Shown here piece by piece: positions 1 through 9,222 of a stretch of DNA of 36,269 nt. The translations under genes and the position numbers were made by a program. Every line of letters starts with the position of its first letter. Within the stretch, counting starts at the first letter, position 1. The DNA comes from an uncultured Agathobacter sp. (GTDB lineage: Bacteria > Bacillota > Clostridia > Lachnospirales > Lachnospiraceae). The notes beneath the pieces are model-generated. The model had not been told where the DNA came from. It saw only the letters and a program-made list of their open reading frames with translations, and made no database searches. The stretch covers positions 1-36,269 of the forward strand of contig CAKRCS010000019.1 in the NCBI GenBank assembly GCA_934307695.1. Reading direction: 5' to 3'.

Positions 1-495
1 ATTCAAAACTGCGCCCGCATCATCGACGGCATTCACCTGAATGTCCTGACTGCCATCGCCCTGTACCGCAAGAAGGACGAGCGGTGGCGCGAGCGATTGA
101 CGGTGGCGCTGGACGCGGCGGCGGAGTACCGCTTCATCCGCACCGTCAGCGTATACGGCACGGCGGTGCTGCCGCTGCTGGAAGCGCTGGACTGGGACGG
201 CGACAAAGCATGGCGCAAGCGGCTGATGGCAGCGGTGCGGACGCAGGCGGCGTTCTACACGCATTTCCTCGAACCCAGCCTTGCTCCCGGCGAGGAGCTG
301 ACGCCCACGGAACTGCAAATTCTCCATCTGCTCTGTGCGGACAAATCCAACGCCGAGATTGCACAGATCATGGACGTGAAGCTGCCCACGGTGAAGACCC
401 ACGTCAGCCACATTCTTGACAAGCTGGACGTAAAGCGCCGGGCGGAAGCCAAGACCGCCGCGAAAAAGCTGAGGCTCATTCCGGATGATCTATAA
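1..495 (+). CDS. LuxR-type transcriptional regulator, C-terminal part only
   Basis: The reading frame is open from base 1, so the gene is cut by the window edge; about 164 residues remain. The last 65 residues form a GerE/LuxR helix-turn-helix: LTPTELQILHLL, then NAEIAQIMDVKLPTVKTHVS, then a helix ending in AKKLRLI. The preceding alpha-helical stretch, rich in Leu, Ala and Arg, resembles the TPR-like region of MalT-type regulators, but too little is present to name a subfamily. The gene is strikingly rich in G and C at third codon positions compared with the hydrogenase-like cluster downstream, which suggests a different origin. It lies 65 bases upstream of the large surface protein and may regulate it; that is inference from position only. 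Confidence 0.8.
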   Translation: MQNCARIIDGIHLNVLTAIALYRKKDERWRERLTVALDAAAEYRFIRTVSVYGTAVLPLLEALDWDGDKAWRKRLMAAVRTQAAFYTHFLEPSLAPGEELTPTELQILHLLCADKSNAEIAQIMDVKLPTVKTHVSHILDKLDVKRRAEAKTAAKKLRLIPDDL

Positions 496-560
496 AAGCT
501 GTGCCTGTGCTTGAACGGGCTGAATATAAACCTTATACATATATTCTAAAGGAGAATCTT

Positions 561-3500
561 ATGAAAAAACGAGTATTGAGTATGCTCATGGCGCTGGTGC
601 TGTGTCTGACGCTCCTGCCAGCGCCCGTGCGGGCGGAGGACACGGAAAATAATGTCGCGGTGCAGACAAATACCGCAAATGTGGCAGCTGCGGCAGACGA
701 GGAAACCATCTCCGACAATGTTACCTGGGAGAACAGAAACATAACTACCCCGGTGATAATGAATGGCGACACAACAATCACGCTGAAAGGCGAGAATACC
801 ATTACGATTACCGAGACCGCATATACCGCCGCTCTGAATATGTATTCCCACAGTCTGACCATTCAGGGAAGCGGCAGTCTGACGGTCAATGTTCCTAAAG
901 GGAAAAGGTGTATTGAGGACGGCAGTTGGAGCGACACCGCCGGCGGGACGCTCACCATAAAAGACGAGGCAAAGATAACCACCAACGGCGGTTCGCGCGG
1001 CTTGAGCGCTAAAACCATCGTGATTGAGAATGGAACGCTGAATCTAGATTCCGGTTACGGTTACGGTATTGACACTGCATCCCTGACCATGAACGGAGGA
1101 ACCCTTTACACCACCGGAAAATGGGGTGCGTTTTCGAATAGTAGCTATGGAAACGCCAGAAACATCAACAACAACCTGACCATTCTGTATTCGGACGAAC
1201 AGAATGCAAACACAGACGATATGTCGGTCGGCACAGCGGACGATACAACAAGAGACGAGGACGTCAAGACCATCTACATCGCCAAGATGGGACCCCGCGC
1301 AAGCCTGACCGTCGGCACGCAGCAGGGAACCCTACAGGAAAGCTTAGGTAGTCAGACGGCGACCTTCTCCGTCACCGGCAGCAAGGTCAAGATAAATACT
1401 CTGAACGTGGAATGGGTGGGCGACCACACAGGTCTGACGGCGGTAAAATCCGCTGACAACCAGACCATCACCGTGACCGCCGACAACACCGTCAAGGAGG
1501 GCAGCTATAAGCTGAAGCTGACCGCAGAGGGCGAAGCAGGTGCCACTCCTGTCAAGGCGACCGCAACCGCAACGGTCACCGTCGCCGCCGCGCCCAGAAA
1601 CCCCATTACCATAAGAACGCAGCCGCAGGTCTCAAAGAAAACCGATGGGCAATTTAAGGCGGATGTCTGGGTAAGGACCCAACTGGAAAGCGGTTCGGAG
1701 GGTAATATCACCTATCAGTGGTATGTGAACGGAAAAGAATTTACAGGTACAGGCAGCGGCAGCAATAGAATCACCCTGACCCCATCCGACCTGACCACAA
1801 CGGCGGGCAAGAACTGGGAGTACAGCGGCCAGGTCTACTGCAAGCTGTCCTATCAGAGCTATACCCTAAATACAAACACTGTCCCTGTTACCTTTAACAC
1901 CTGCCCCCATGAAAAATACGCCAACGACGGCAAATGCCAACAGTGCGGCGAACCGTGTGAAAAGGATGTGCTCTTTATTCGCAACGGTATCCTCTATTCG
2001 TTTTCAGGCGATAACCCTGAGGTTGGGTTCATTCTGTTCTCCGGCGGAACCGCTTATTTTGTGCGGAATACTGACGCAACCTTGAAAGCGGGGAACGGCG
2101 ATACGGCGGACAAAAGGGACGTTACGCTGGACCTGCAGGGCCACAAGGTCAAGGTGCTGGATCTGCAAAATTTCCCGTACAAGAGCGTTACCATCAAAAA
2201 CGGCACGATAGAGGACATTGCCACCAGCGCCCCCACAGTATTGATATTAGACAGCGTTACAACAGATCAGGACCACTTTTCTAACTATTTTACCCTGACG
2301 GTAAAGGGCAACTGCGTGTTTGAGAGCGGGATGGTGTTCATCGGGGAAACCCAGCTCCAGGGCGGCACGTTCCCATTGGGAATCAATGTAGAACCTGGTA
2401 AGCAGGCTCTGGATCTGCTGGCGGATGGATATGCCTTTGCAGACGCTGACAGCGGTGAAATTTTGAATGCTTCCAATGTAAGCATCCAGGGTGAAAACGT
2501 CAAGGTGGTCGAGCATACCTGCCAATATCAGAACGGCAAATGTGTCTGCGGCAGAGTCTGCGACCATGCGGGCAAGGTGGACAGTGCCGGTTACTGCACC
2601 TTCTGCAAAGCGCTGGTGGAGGCATTTGAAACCGGCGGCAAGCGATACACCAGTCTGGAAAACGCGCTGGCTGCCGCGCAGGACAGGGACACGATCACTC
2701 TGCGGGGACCTTTGGAGATCGAGAACGCAGAGCCTATCGAGATCAGCAAAAATATTATACTGAACTTGAATGGACACACCCTGAGTAAATCCGCTGAGAA
2801 GGCGCTTCTACGCATCCTGGGCTCCAATGTAGCCATCATAAACGGCAAGGTGCTAAGCACCTGCACCAGCAAGCCCGCTGTCGCGGTGGAAGTTGGAAAA
2901 TTTAGCCCCACAGGCGCAAAGCTGACGCTGGACAATGTCACCCTGGAGGGCAGCGTAGGCGGCGGAACTGGTTCTGGTGGAACTGGGCTTTCCATTTGTA
3001 CCGGGAACGAAGCTGTGGTAACGAGCGGCACCTTCCCCGGCGGCATCTACACGGAGGGAGCGCTGACCATGTCCGGCGGCAGCGCGGCTCGGCTGGAATT
3101 GGGTGCGCTCGAGGGTATTCCAGTGACCCTGTCCGGCGGCTCCTTTGGCAGCATCAAAATCGAGAATGGCGCAGATTACCAGTCCCTGCTGGCGGAGGGC
3201 TATGCCTATCAGAAGCAAGGCGGCGCATTGCTCAAGCTGTCGGAGATGAATGAGAATACTGCCGTAACCGTTGTGAAGTGTAGCCACCCGGATGACCCTT
3301 CCGGCGGGAAGGTTTGCCCCTACTGCGGCTATGCCGCTGAGGTAACAAAGACGGACGGCAGCATTTCCTACTATCTGACGGCAGATGCCGCCATCGCCGC
3401 AGCCGGCGGCGGTACGGTGAAGCTGCTGGCAAATGCAGGCGAGATCACCATTAACAGCCCGCTCAAGCTGAATCTGAACGGTAAGACGGCGGCAAAGCTG

Positions 3501-6314
3501 ACCGTTACCGGAGATGTCACGCTGGCATCCCTCCTGCCGGAGGGCTACGCTTTTAAGAGCGGCAGTACTTGGATCAGCGACCTTAGCGGCACGGAGCTGA
3601 CCAATGTTTCTATGGCCAAGATCCTCATCAAGAGCATGGACTATCCGACCGGGATGAGCATGGAGTATGGCGGTGCGGGGACGCTTCTTGTTAAGGTAAA
3701 GAAGGAAACCGGCACAGGAGCTGTGAGCTTCCAGTGGTATAAGGTGGAGGACGGCAAGGCCACAGCGGTTGGCAGTGCGACAACAAAGAATCAATTTGAT
3801 CTTTCTGCGCAAAAGCTGTCCGCAGGCCAGCACACCTTCCGCTTTTCGGCCACCTGCGACGGCTACGTGAAGATGAGCAAGGATATTGTTGTGACGGTAC
3901 AAAAGGCAACACCGATAGTGGTAACAGTACCAACCGTTGCAGAGCGTGAATACAATCCGGATGCTGCACTTACCGGTTCTGATATGACAGGCGGAAGTGT
4001 GAAAGGGGCAGATGGCAATGAACTTGCAGGAACATGGAGCTTTACAGGAACGAACATCATTCCGACTGTAAACAACAAAGGCTATCAGGCAGTATTTACA
4101 CCTAATGACACAAACAACTACAATACCGTAACTAGAACAATAACTGTTAAAGTAACTAAAGCAACACCGGTAATTGCAGAAAATCCTATAGCAACCGCCC
4201 TTACATACGGGCAGAAACTTTCAGACAGTACCCTGACAGGCGGCAAAGTAACATACAAAACAGCCGATGGAACAGAGGTAGCAGGAACATTTGCATGGAA
4301 GAATAGTAATATCAAGCCTACAGCAGCAGACAGCGGAAGGACAGAGTATGATGTGATATTTACACCATCAGATACAGATAATTATAATGCTGTTGATACG
4401 AAGCTTACACTTATTGTAAATAAGGCAGCTCAGGCACCGAACATGCCGCAGACTGCAATGGCTCCGGTACACAGCACAAAAAAGGTTGGCGATATTACGC
4501 TTCCGAATGGATGGAGCTGGCAGGAGGATGATAAGGACACGGCACTTGCAGATGGTGTGGCAGTGACAGCGAATGCAATTTATACAGGAACTGACAAGGG
4601 CAACTACGAGACAGAAAGTGTAAGCATTACGATCACAAGAAGCGAATGTGAGCACAAAAATACAGAAATCATAAACAAAAAAGATGCAACCTGCAGCGTT
4701 GAAGGCTATACAGGCGATACCTACTGTAAGGATTGTGGTGAAAAACTTGCCACTAGTACAACAATCGAGAAAAAACCGCACACGGTCAAAACGTCGGCTA
4801 CATGTGTATCTAAAGCTGTGTGCAGTGTTTGTGGCGAAGCTTTTGGTGAAGTGGATGCAAGTAACCATGTGCATACAACCGTGAAGAACCAAAAGAAAGC
4901 AACCTGCACACAGACCGGCTACACTGGAGATACCTATTGTACGGATTGCAACAAACTTCTGAGAATGGGAAACGAACTGGCAGCACTGGGACACAGCTAT
5001 ACATCAAAGGTAACTAAGGCTGCAACGACAACAGAGGAAGGCATCATGACCTACACCTGCTCCAAGTGCGGACACAGTTACACACAGCCTATCGCTAAAA
5101 TCAAGTCCGATGACAGCGGTAAAAATAATGGTAATGAAAATCAGAATCCAAAGTCCGATGACAACAGCAAGGATAATGGCAGTCAGAACCAGAAACCGCA
5201 GTCTGGCACAGATAATGGTAATCAGAATCCACAGCCTGATATGGATAAAGGTAAGGAAAAAGGAGATTCAATTAAGCCATACATCAAGGACGACAGCGGC
5301 AAGAAAGGCTGGAAGGTGATCAGCGCACAGCTTGACAAAGCCAAATCCGGTGAGACAGTGACCGTTGCCATGAACGGAACAACGGTAGTACCGAAGGATA
5401 TTTTCGACAGTATTAAAGGTGAAGACATCACACTGGTGCTTGACATGGGAGACGGCATTTCTTGGAAGATCAATGGAAAGAAAATCACGGATGCAGCCGG
5501 AAATATTGATTTCGGCGTGACAATCGGGGCAGATGCAGGAAAATCCATTCCTATAGATGTCATCAATAGCGTGACCGGAGAACGGTATTCCATGAACCTG
5601 ACGCTTGCCTATGACGGAAGGTTTGGATTTACAGCTAGACTGACTATCAACATGGAATCAAAGAATACAGGACGGTATGCGAACCTGTTCTACTACAATG
5701 AACAGACCGGTGAACTGGAATTTGTCAGTGCCGGACAGATTGATGCGGATGGAAATGTGGAACTTGAATTTACCCACGCATCCGATTATACGATCGTCAT
5801 TGATATGGCTGTGATGGATGGCAGAGATGAAGAAACTGTCACATCCACGGAAAACACCGAGTCAGAGGGAAACACCGAGTCAGAGGGAAGCACTGAAGCA
5901 GAGGAAAACATCGAGCCAGAGGGAAGCACCGAAGCGGCAGAAAACACCGAGCCAGATGGAAGCACCGGAGCAGCGGAAAGCACCGGGACAGAGGGAAGCA
6001 CCGGAGCGGCGGAAAGCACCGGGACTGAGGGAAGTACCGAAGCGGCGGAAAACACCGAGCCAGAGGAAAGCACCGAAGCGGCGGAAAACACCGAGCCAGA
6101 GGAAAGCACCGAAGCGGCAGAAAACACCGAGCCAGAGGAAAACACCGACACCGAGCCAGAGGGAGACAACACGATTCCTGCCGTAAATGAGGCGGATGCA
6201 AAGAGTGATACCTGGAATCCGACAATCCTTATCATCATTGGAATCTGTATTCTGCTGATTTTGTTTGGTGCAGTAATTTACGTCAGAAAAAAGAGCGGTT
6301 CTGAGGAAGAATAA
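561..6314 (+). CDS. Large secreted surface protein with C-terminal membrane anchor
   Basis: The product is 1917 residues. The start at 561 is chosen because AAAGGAG lies just upstream and a signal peptide follows directly (MKKR, a hydrophobic core, cleavage near VRA-ED). The N-terminal 1100 residues are beta-rich, with repeated segments of the type TLTIKDEAK and GGTLYTTG and several Cys pairs (CQQCGEPC, CVCGRVC, CPYCG), suggesting beta-helix or Ig-like adhesin modules. Residues about 1112-1290 hold two copies of a repeat starting KATP and ending NYN.V. Residues about 1360-1513 are a Cys-rich series with the motif GYTGDTYC repeated. A Gly/Asn/Asp linker, a beta-rich domain, and a Glu/Thr/Ser repeat tract follow. 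The protein ends in one membrane helix (about 1884-1908) and RKKSGSEEE. No LPXTG motif is visible, so anchoring looks like a stop-transfer helix. Function is probably adhesion or cell-surface structure; the ligand is unknown. Confidence 0.85.
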   Translation: MKKRVLSMLMALVLCLTLLPAPVRAEDTENNVAVQTNTANVAAAADEETISDNVTWENRNITTPVIMNGDTTITLKGENTITITETAYTAALNMYSHSLTIQGSGSLTVNVPKGKRCIEDGSWSDTAGGTLTIKDEAKITTNGGSRGLSAKTIVIENGTLNLDSGYGYGIDTASLTMNGGTLYTTGKWGAFSNSSYGNARNINNNLTILYSDEQNANTDDMSVGTADDTTRDEDVKTIYIAKMGPRASLTVGTQQGTLQESLGSQTATFSVTGSKVKINTLNVEWVGDHTGLTAVKSADNQTITVTADNTVKEGSYKLKLTAEGEAGATPVKATATATVTVAAAPRNPITIRTQPQVSKKTDGQFKADVWVRTQLESGSEGNITYQWYVNGKEFTGTGSGSNRITLTPSDLTTTAGKNWEYSGQVYCKLSYQSYTLNTNTVPVTFNTCPHEKYANDGKCQQCGEPCEKDVLFIRNGILYSFSGDNPEVGFILFSGGTAYFVRNTDATLKAGNGDTADKRDVTLDLQGHKVKVLDLQNFPYKSVTIKNGTIEDIATSAPTVLILDSVTTDQDHFSNYFTLTVKGNCVFESGMVFIGETQLQGGTFPLGINVEPGKQALDLLADGYAFADADSGEILNASNVSIQGENVKVVEHTCQYQNGKCVCGRVCDHAGKVDSAGYCTFCKALVEAFETGGKRYTSLENALAAAQDRDTITLRGPLEIENAEPIEISKNIILNLNGHTLSKSAEKALLRILGSNVAIINGKVLSTCTSKPAVAVEVGKFSPTGAKLTLDNVTLEGSVGGGTGSGGTGLSICTGNEAVVTSGTFPGGIYTEGALTMSGGSAARLELGALEGIPVTLSGGSFGSIKIENGADYQSLLAEGYAYQKQGGALLKLSEMNENTAVTVVKCSHPDDPSGGKVCPYCGYAAEVTKTDGSISYYLTADAAIAAAGGGTVKLLANAGEITINSPLKLNLNGKTAAKLTVTGDVTLASLLPEGYAFKSGSTWISDLSGTELTNVSMAKILIKSMDYPTGMSMEYGGAGTLLVKVKKETGTGAVSFQWYKVEDGKATAVGSATTKNQFDLSAQKLSAGQHTFRFSATCDGYVKMSKDIVVTVQKATPIVVTVPTVAEREYNPDAALTGSDMTGGSVKGADGNELAGTWSFTGTNIIPTVNNKGYQAVFTPNDTNNYNTVTRTITVKVTKATPVIAENPIATALTYGQKLSDSTLTGGKVTYKTADGTEVAGTFAWKNSNIKPTAADSGRTEYDVIFTPSDTDNYNAVDTKLTLIVNKAAQAPNMPQTAMAPVHSTKKVGDITLPNGWSWQEDDKDTALADGVAVTANAIYTGTDKGNYETESVSITITRSECEHKNTEIINKKDATCSVEGYTGDTYCKDCGEKLATSTTIEKKPHTVKTSATCVSKAVCSVCGEAFGEVDASNHVHTTVKNQKKATCTQTGYTGDTYCTDCNKLLRMGNELAALGHSYTSKVTKAATTTEEGIMTYTCSKCGHSYTQPIAKIKSDDSGKNNGNENQNPKSDDNSKDNGSQNQKPQSGTDNGNQNPQPDMDKGKEKGDSIKPYIKDDSGKKGWKVISAQLDKAKSGETVTVAMNGTTVVPKDIFDSIKGEDITLVLDMGDGISWKINGKKITDAAGNIDFGVTIGADAGKSIPIDVINSVTGERYSMNLTLAYDGRFGFTARLTINMESKNTGRYANLFYYNEQTGELEFVSAGQIDADGNVELEFTHASDYTIVIDMAVMDGRDEETVTSTENTESEGNTESEGSTEAEENIEPEGSTEAAENTEPDGSTGAAESTGTEGSTGAAESTGTEGSTEAAENTEPEESTEAAENTEPEESTEAAENTEPEENTDTEPEGDNTIPAVNEADAKSDTWNPTILIIIGICILLILFGAVIYVRKKSGSEEE
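5931..6146 (+). repeat. 36-bp in-frame tandem repeats in the surface protein gene
   Basis: Six consecutive 36-base units encode 12-residue repeats, EAAENTEPEEST being the commonest form with GAAESTGTEGST variants. Shorter 6-residue repeats of the ENTESEG type precede them from about 5850. Every unit is a multiple of three, so copy-number change would alter stalk length without breaking the frame. The tract lies just before the transmembrane anchor and probably forms an extended, acidic wall-spanning stalk. Confidence 0.9.
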
Positions 6315-6421
6315 GTATCAGCTTTTTCGATGAAACAGCAGACAGCTGCAAAGAAAATGCATGTACGGTATTTGATGTATTTTTGTGCGAAAATGTCGAG
6401 TGTTTTTTCTCTTATAAGTCA

Positions 6422-6430
6422 TGGTATGAT
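6422..6430 (+). promoter_or_regulatory. Candidate extended -10 promoter element for the GH5 gene
   Basis: TGGTATGAT matches an extended -10 element (TGn followed by TATGAT) and lies 28 bases upstream of the chosen start at 6459. No convincing -35 hexamer is seen 17 bases further upstream (GTTTTT). The call rests on the -10 match and on the position in the gap after the surface protein gene. Confidence 0.35.
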
Positions 6431-6458
6431 AAGAAAAAAAGAAAAAGGAGTTCATATT

Positions 6459-8879
6459 ATGAAAAGAAGAAAACATTTGGCAGTTTTTCTGGCATGTGTC
6501 ATGCTTCTGTCTCTTTTCGTTGCTGCCTGTGGCAAGAACGATAAGACAGATAAGGATTCGACACAGACAACAGAGACAACCGAAGCACCGGATACACAGG
6601 AGCCGGAGCCGGATACGCAGCAGGACACCGCTGATGTACAGCCGGAGGTAACGGAGAAGCCGGAGGGCAATTATATCGAGCTTGCCCTGAATGTATACTA
6701 TAACGATAGTGATTCCGGCTATTACAGCAACGAGGCAGGAGCTTCCATCTATGTAACAGAAGCAGGACAGTATACAGTCAGCTTCGATTGTGAGAAGGAT
6801 CTTTCTGCGGATGCGGCCTCAAAGGGCGTTCGCTATCTGAACAATCTGACAGCAGTATATATCTTGGATATGGGAGCTGCCAACGGCGAGCAGTCACCGC
6901 TTAAGGGCGCACAGATCCGGTATGATGCGGTTACGGTTGATGATGTTGCGCTTACCGTTACACAGACGGAGCCAAAGAGTGCATTTAAGTCCTCCGGACT
7001 TTTTGACACCAACGATCCGATCAACGCATGGGATGGCTCTTATGTAGAGGAAGTATCTGCATCCTCTGATCATGTAGCAAACTTTACAACGGTTGAGAAC
7101 CCGACCAGGATCTCGGTTACATTTACCCTGTCTGATCTGGACTGGACGGGAAGTGAGGACTCTGCAAGTGCAGAGGCTGCCGGAAGCAATTACAAGAATA
7201 CCGCTGTATTCAGTGACATCGATTTTACCAATATGGATGCGCTGACACTCAGCAGATATCTTGGCAACGGAATCAACCTTGGAAATACCATGGAAGCATA
7301 CGGACATGCAACACTTGGAACCAATTCCACAGTGAATAATTATGAGACCTACTGGGGACAGCCGATCACCACTGCTGAGATGATCCAGGGCATGAAGGAC
7401 TGTGGCTTTGATACACTTCGTATTCCGGTAGCATGGACCAATATGATGGATTATGAATCCGGAGATTACACGATCAACACCGCATACTTAGACCGTGTTG
7501 AGGAAATCGTAAATTATGCACTTGACGCTGAAATGTTCGTTGTATTAAACGACCATTGGGATGGCGGCTGGTGGGCAATGTTCGGTTCCTCCGACGAGAC
7601 CTCTGCACAGAACGCATTTACCATGTATGAAGCAATGTGGTCACAGATCGCAGACCGTTTCAAGGATTACTCTGACATGCTGATCTTCGAGTCTGCAAAC
7701 GAGGAGCTGGGCGATGGACTGAACGATAATTCAGACTGGGCAGATTCCGGCAGCCTTACACAGGATGAGTGCTACGCACTTACCAACGAGATCAACCAGC
7801 ACTTTGTTGACCTGATCCGTTCTACCGGCGGCAACAACGATGACAGATTCCTCCTGATCGCAGGCTACAATACAGACTTTGACATGACCGTAGATGATCG
7901 TTTCTGCATGCCAACCGATAGTGCAAATGGAAAGTTATTTGTTTCCGTACATTACTATACACCTTGGAACTACTGCGGTGCTGAGACTGATGCCCGTTGG
8001 GGAATCAAGGATGATTATGCACTGATGGATACACAGTTTGCAAAGCTTACAAAGTTCACGGATGCAGGATACGGCGTGATCATCGGAGAGTACGGCGCGC
8101 TTCCTGTTTATGATTCCGCAACCGGAACAAGCACTGCAAAGCAGAACACGACAGAGTTCACCAAGCACTTGCTTGACCTGAGTGACACCTACAATTATTG
8201 CCCGCTTCTGTGGTCAACCAATGATTCCTATAAAAAGGCAACCCAGACCATGCTTATCGATAGTCTGACCGAGCTTTTCACCTCAAGATGCTATGCAGAG
8301 GAGTCTGCGGCAGGAGATAGCTATCTTGCAGAGGTACAGGCTTCCATGGAAGAGGATGAGGCAAACGCGATCGACATGTGGGAGGACGTTACAACCTACG
8401 AGCCGGGTACTCCGGTTGCATGGATCATGTGGAACGGCGGTGCAGGAACCTACTCCGTTGGCGATACCTATAATCCGGCAGACAACACGGCGGGAATTAC
8501 CGCACATGATGTTGTTGTGGATGGTGCAGGTGAGTACACCGTAAGCCTTGACTTCGCAGGAGGCAATACCGGTGTGACATTTGCGGCACTTGCGATCGCA
8601 GATGCAGAGCTTCTCTATCCGGGCTGCATCATCGATATCAAGGAGATCACCTACGACGGCAATCCGGTACAGCTTCAGAAGCTTGCATACACAAGCTCCG
8701 ATGACGGAATCTGTACGAGAGTTAACCTCTACAACGAGTGGGTAAAGGAGCTTCCGGATGACGCAAGAAACAAATCCGGTATGCTTGGAATGGCAGGCCC
8801 ATGCATTCTCGACAAGACAGAGATCAATGACATCAAAAATATTACGATCACATTTGAATTGATCGTTCCGGAAGAATAA
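6459..8879 (+). CDS. Lipoprotein glycoside hydrolase family 5 (endoglucanase-type)
   Basis: The product is 806 residues. The start at 6459 follows AAAAAGGAG and opens a lipoprotein signal (MKRRKH, hydrophobic core, lipobox VAAC), so the enzyme is predicted to be tethered outside the membrane after an acidic Thr/Glu/Pro linker. The GH5 domain spans about residues 255-620: LGNGINLGNT, TLRIPVAWTN, VLNDHW, the acid/base Glu415 in FESANEELG, SVHYYTP, and the nucleophile Glu544 in IIGEYG. Two beta-sandwich-like modules flank it (about 70-230 and 640-800). They share motifs (EAGQYTVSFD and GAGEYTVSLD, then a later YD..V), so they look like duplicated carbohydrate-binding modules. The likely substrate is a beta-1,4-glucan, but GH5 also includes mannanases and xyloglucanases, so specificity is open. 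It stands alone between the surface protein and a terminator. Confidence 0.9.
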   Translation: MKRRKHLAVFLACVMLLSLFVAACGKNDKTDKDSTQTTETTEAPDTQEPEPDTQQDTADVQPEVTEKPEGNYIELALNVYYNDSDSGYYSNEAGASIYVTEAGQYTVSFDCEKDLSADAASKGVRYLNNLTAVYILDMGAANGEQSPLKGAQIRYDAVTVDDVALTVTQTEPKSAFKSSGLFDTNDPINAWDGSYVEEVSASSDHVANFTTVENPTRISVTFTLSDLDWTGSEDSASAEAAGSNYKNTAVFSDIDFTNMDALTLSRYLGNGINLGNTMEAYGHATLGTNSTVNNYETYWGQPITTAEMIQGMKDCGFDTLRIPVAWTNMMDYESGDYTINTAYLDRVEEIVNYALDAEMFVVLNDHWDGGWWAMFGSSDETSAQNAFTMYEAMWSQIADRFKDYSDMLIFESANEELGDGLNDNSDWADSGSLTQDECYALTNEINQHFVDLIRSTGGNNDDRFLLIAGYNTDFDMTVDDRFCMPTDSANGKLFVSVHYYTPWNYCGAETDARWGIKDDYALMDTQFAKLTKFTDAGYGVIIGEYGALPVYDSATGTSTAKQNTTEFTKHLLDLSDTYNYCPLLWSTNDSYKKATQTMLIDSLTELFTSRCYAEESAAGDSYLAEVQASMEEDEANAIDMWEDVTTYEPGTPVAWIMWNGGAGTYSVGDTYNPADNTAGITAHDVVVDGAGEYTVSLDFAGGNTGVTFAALAIADAELLYPGCIIDIKEITYDGNPVQLQKLAYTSSDDGICTRVNLYNEWVKELPDDARNKSGMLGMAGPCILDKTEINDIKNITITFELIVPEE

Positions 8880-8885
8880 AAAAGG

Positions 8886-8923
8886 ATGGCTGTGTGCATT
8901 TAAGGTGCGCACAGCCATTTTTT
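8886..8923 (+). terminator. Intrinsic terminator of the GH5 gene
   Basis: A 13-bp stem (8886-8898 with 8906-8918, one G-T wobble) encloses a 7-base loop and runs into six T. It begins 7 bases after the GH5 stop codon and separates that gene from the nitrogenase-like operon. Confidence 0.93.
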
Positions 8924-8944
8924 CGCATTTTTTGCGGTACATTG

Positions 8945-8973
8945 TTGACAGCGGCCTGCATCATCCGTAAGAT
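8945..8973 (+). promoter_or_regulatory. Sigma-A-type promoter of the nitrogenase-like/hyp operon
   Basis: A perfect -35 hexamer TTGACA (8945-8950) is followed after exactly 17 bases by TAAGAT (8968-8973, four of six matches to TATAAT). Transcription would start near 8980 and leave an untranslated leader of about 240 bases before the NifH-like gene. It lies immediately after the terminator of the preceding gene. Confidence 0.75.
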
Positions 8974-8979
8974 GAAAGA

Positions 8980-9150
8980 AGAATAATATATATTCAGTAC
9001 AAAAAATATGCTGACCGGGCAAGCGCAGGCTTAACCGGAAAGCGCCGGATCATATTGGAAGTACGATTCTATGACTGCGAGGATTTTTCCGAACGGAAAC
9101 AGAAGGACTAAGGGACTCTTCTGCCTTGCGGCGGGGGAGCTTTTTGTTTT
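8980..9150 (+). promoter_or_regulatory. Structured leader, candidate riboswitch or attenuator
   Basis: The leader can form a basal stem from GTAC and AATATG (8997-9010) with CATATT and GTAC (9051-9064), broken by an internal loop AAAA/GGAA. This stem encloses a segment with three CCGG elements. A small hairpin follows (TTTCC/GGAAA around 9086-9099). CAGAAG at 9100-9105 can pair with CTTCTG at 9118-9123, which is the left arm of the terminator at 9116-9139, so the two structures exclude each other. That is the layout of a transcription-attenuation switch. I could not match the sequence by eye to a riboswitch family I know, including cobalamin, SAM, c-di-GMP, Moco, TPP or ZTP. The ligand is unknown. 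Confidence 0.55.
9116..9150 (+). terminator. Terminator hairpin inside the leader (attenuator)
   Basis: CTCTTCTGCC (9116-9125) pairs over all ten positions, including G-T wobbles, with GGCGGGGGAG (9130-9139) around a TTGC loop, followed by TTTTTGTTTT. It sits between the promoter and the first gene, about 75 bases before the start codon, so it would stop transcription before the operon unless prevented. Confidence 0.75.
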
Positions 9151-9222
9151 ACAGCAGAATGGCGGATCGGATATTCCGGTGCGTAAGAGCATACACAATA
9201 CAAGAAGGAAAGCAGGTAAAAA

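Noticed and set aside
2853..3902. Long minus-strand open frame of 349 codons
   Set aside because: It is antisense to the surface protein gene, rich in His, Arg and Cys from mirrored codons, and has no domain or ribosome binding site.
5850..6160. Possible CRISPR array
   Set aside because: The repeats are contiguous coding units without unique spacers and stay in the reading frame of the surface protein.
5786..6238. Minus-strand open frame of 150 codons with a repetitive product
   Set aside because: Its repeats are only the mirror of the 36-bp repeats in the surface protein gene.
8980..9110. Cobalamin, SAM, c-di-GMP, Moco or glutamine riboswitch
   Set aside because: The conserved core sequences of these classes, as far as I can recall them, are not present; only the general attenuator layout is supported.
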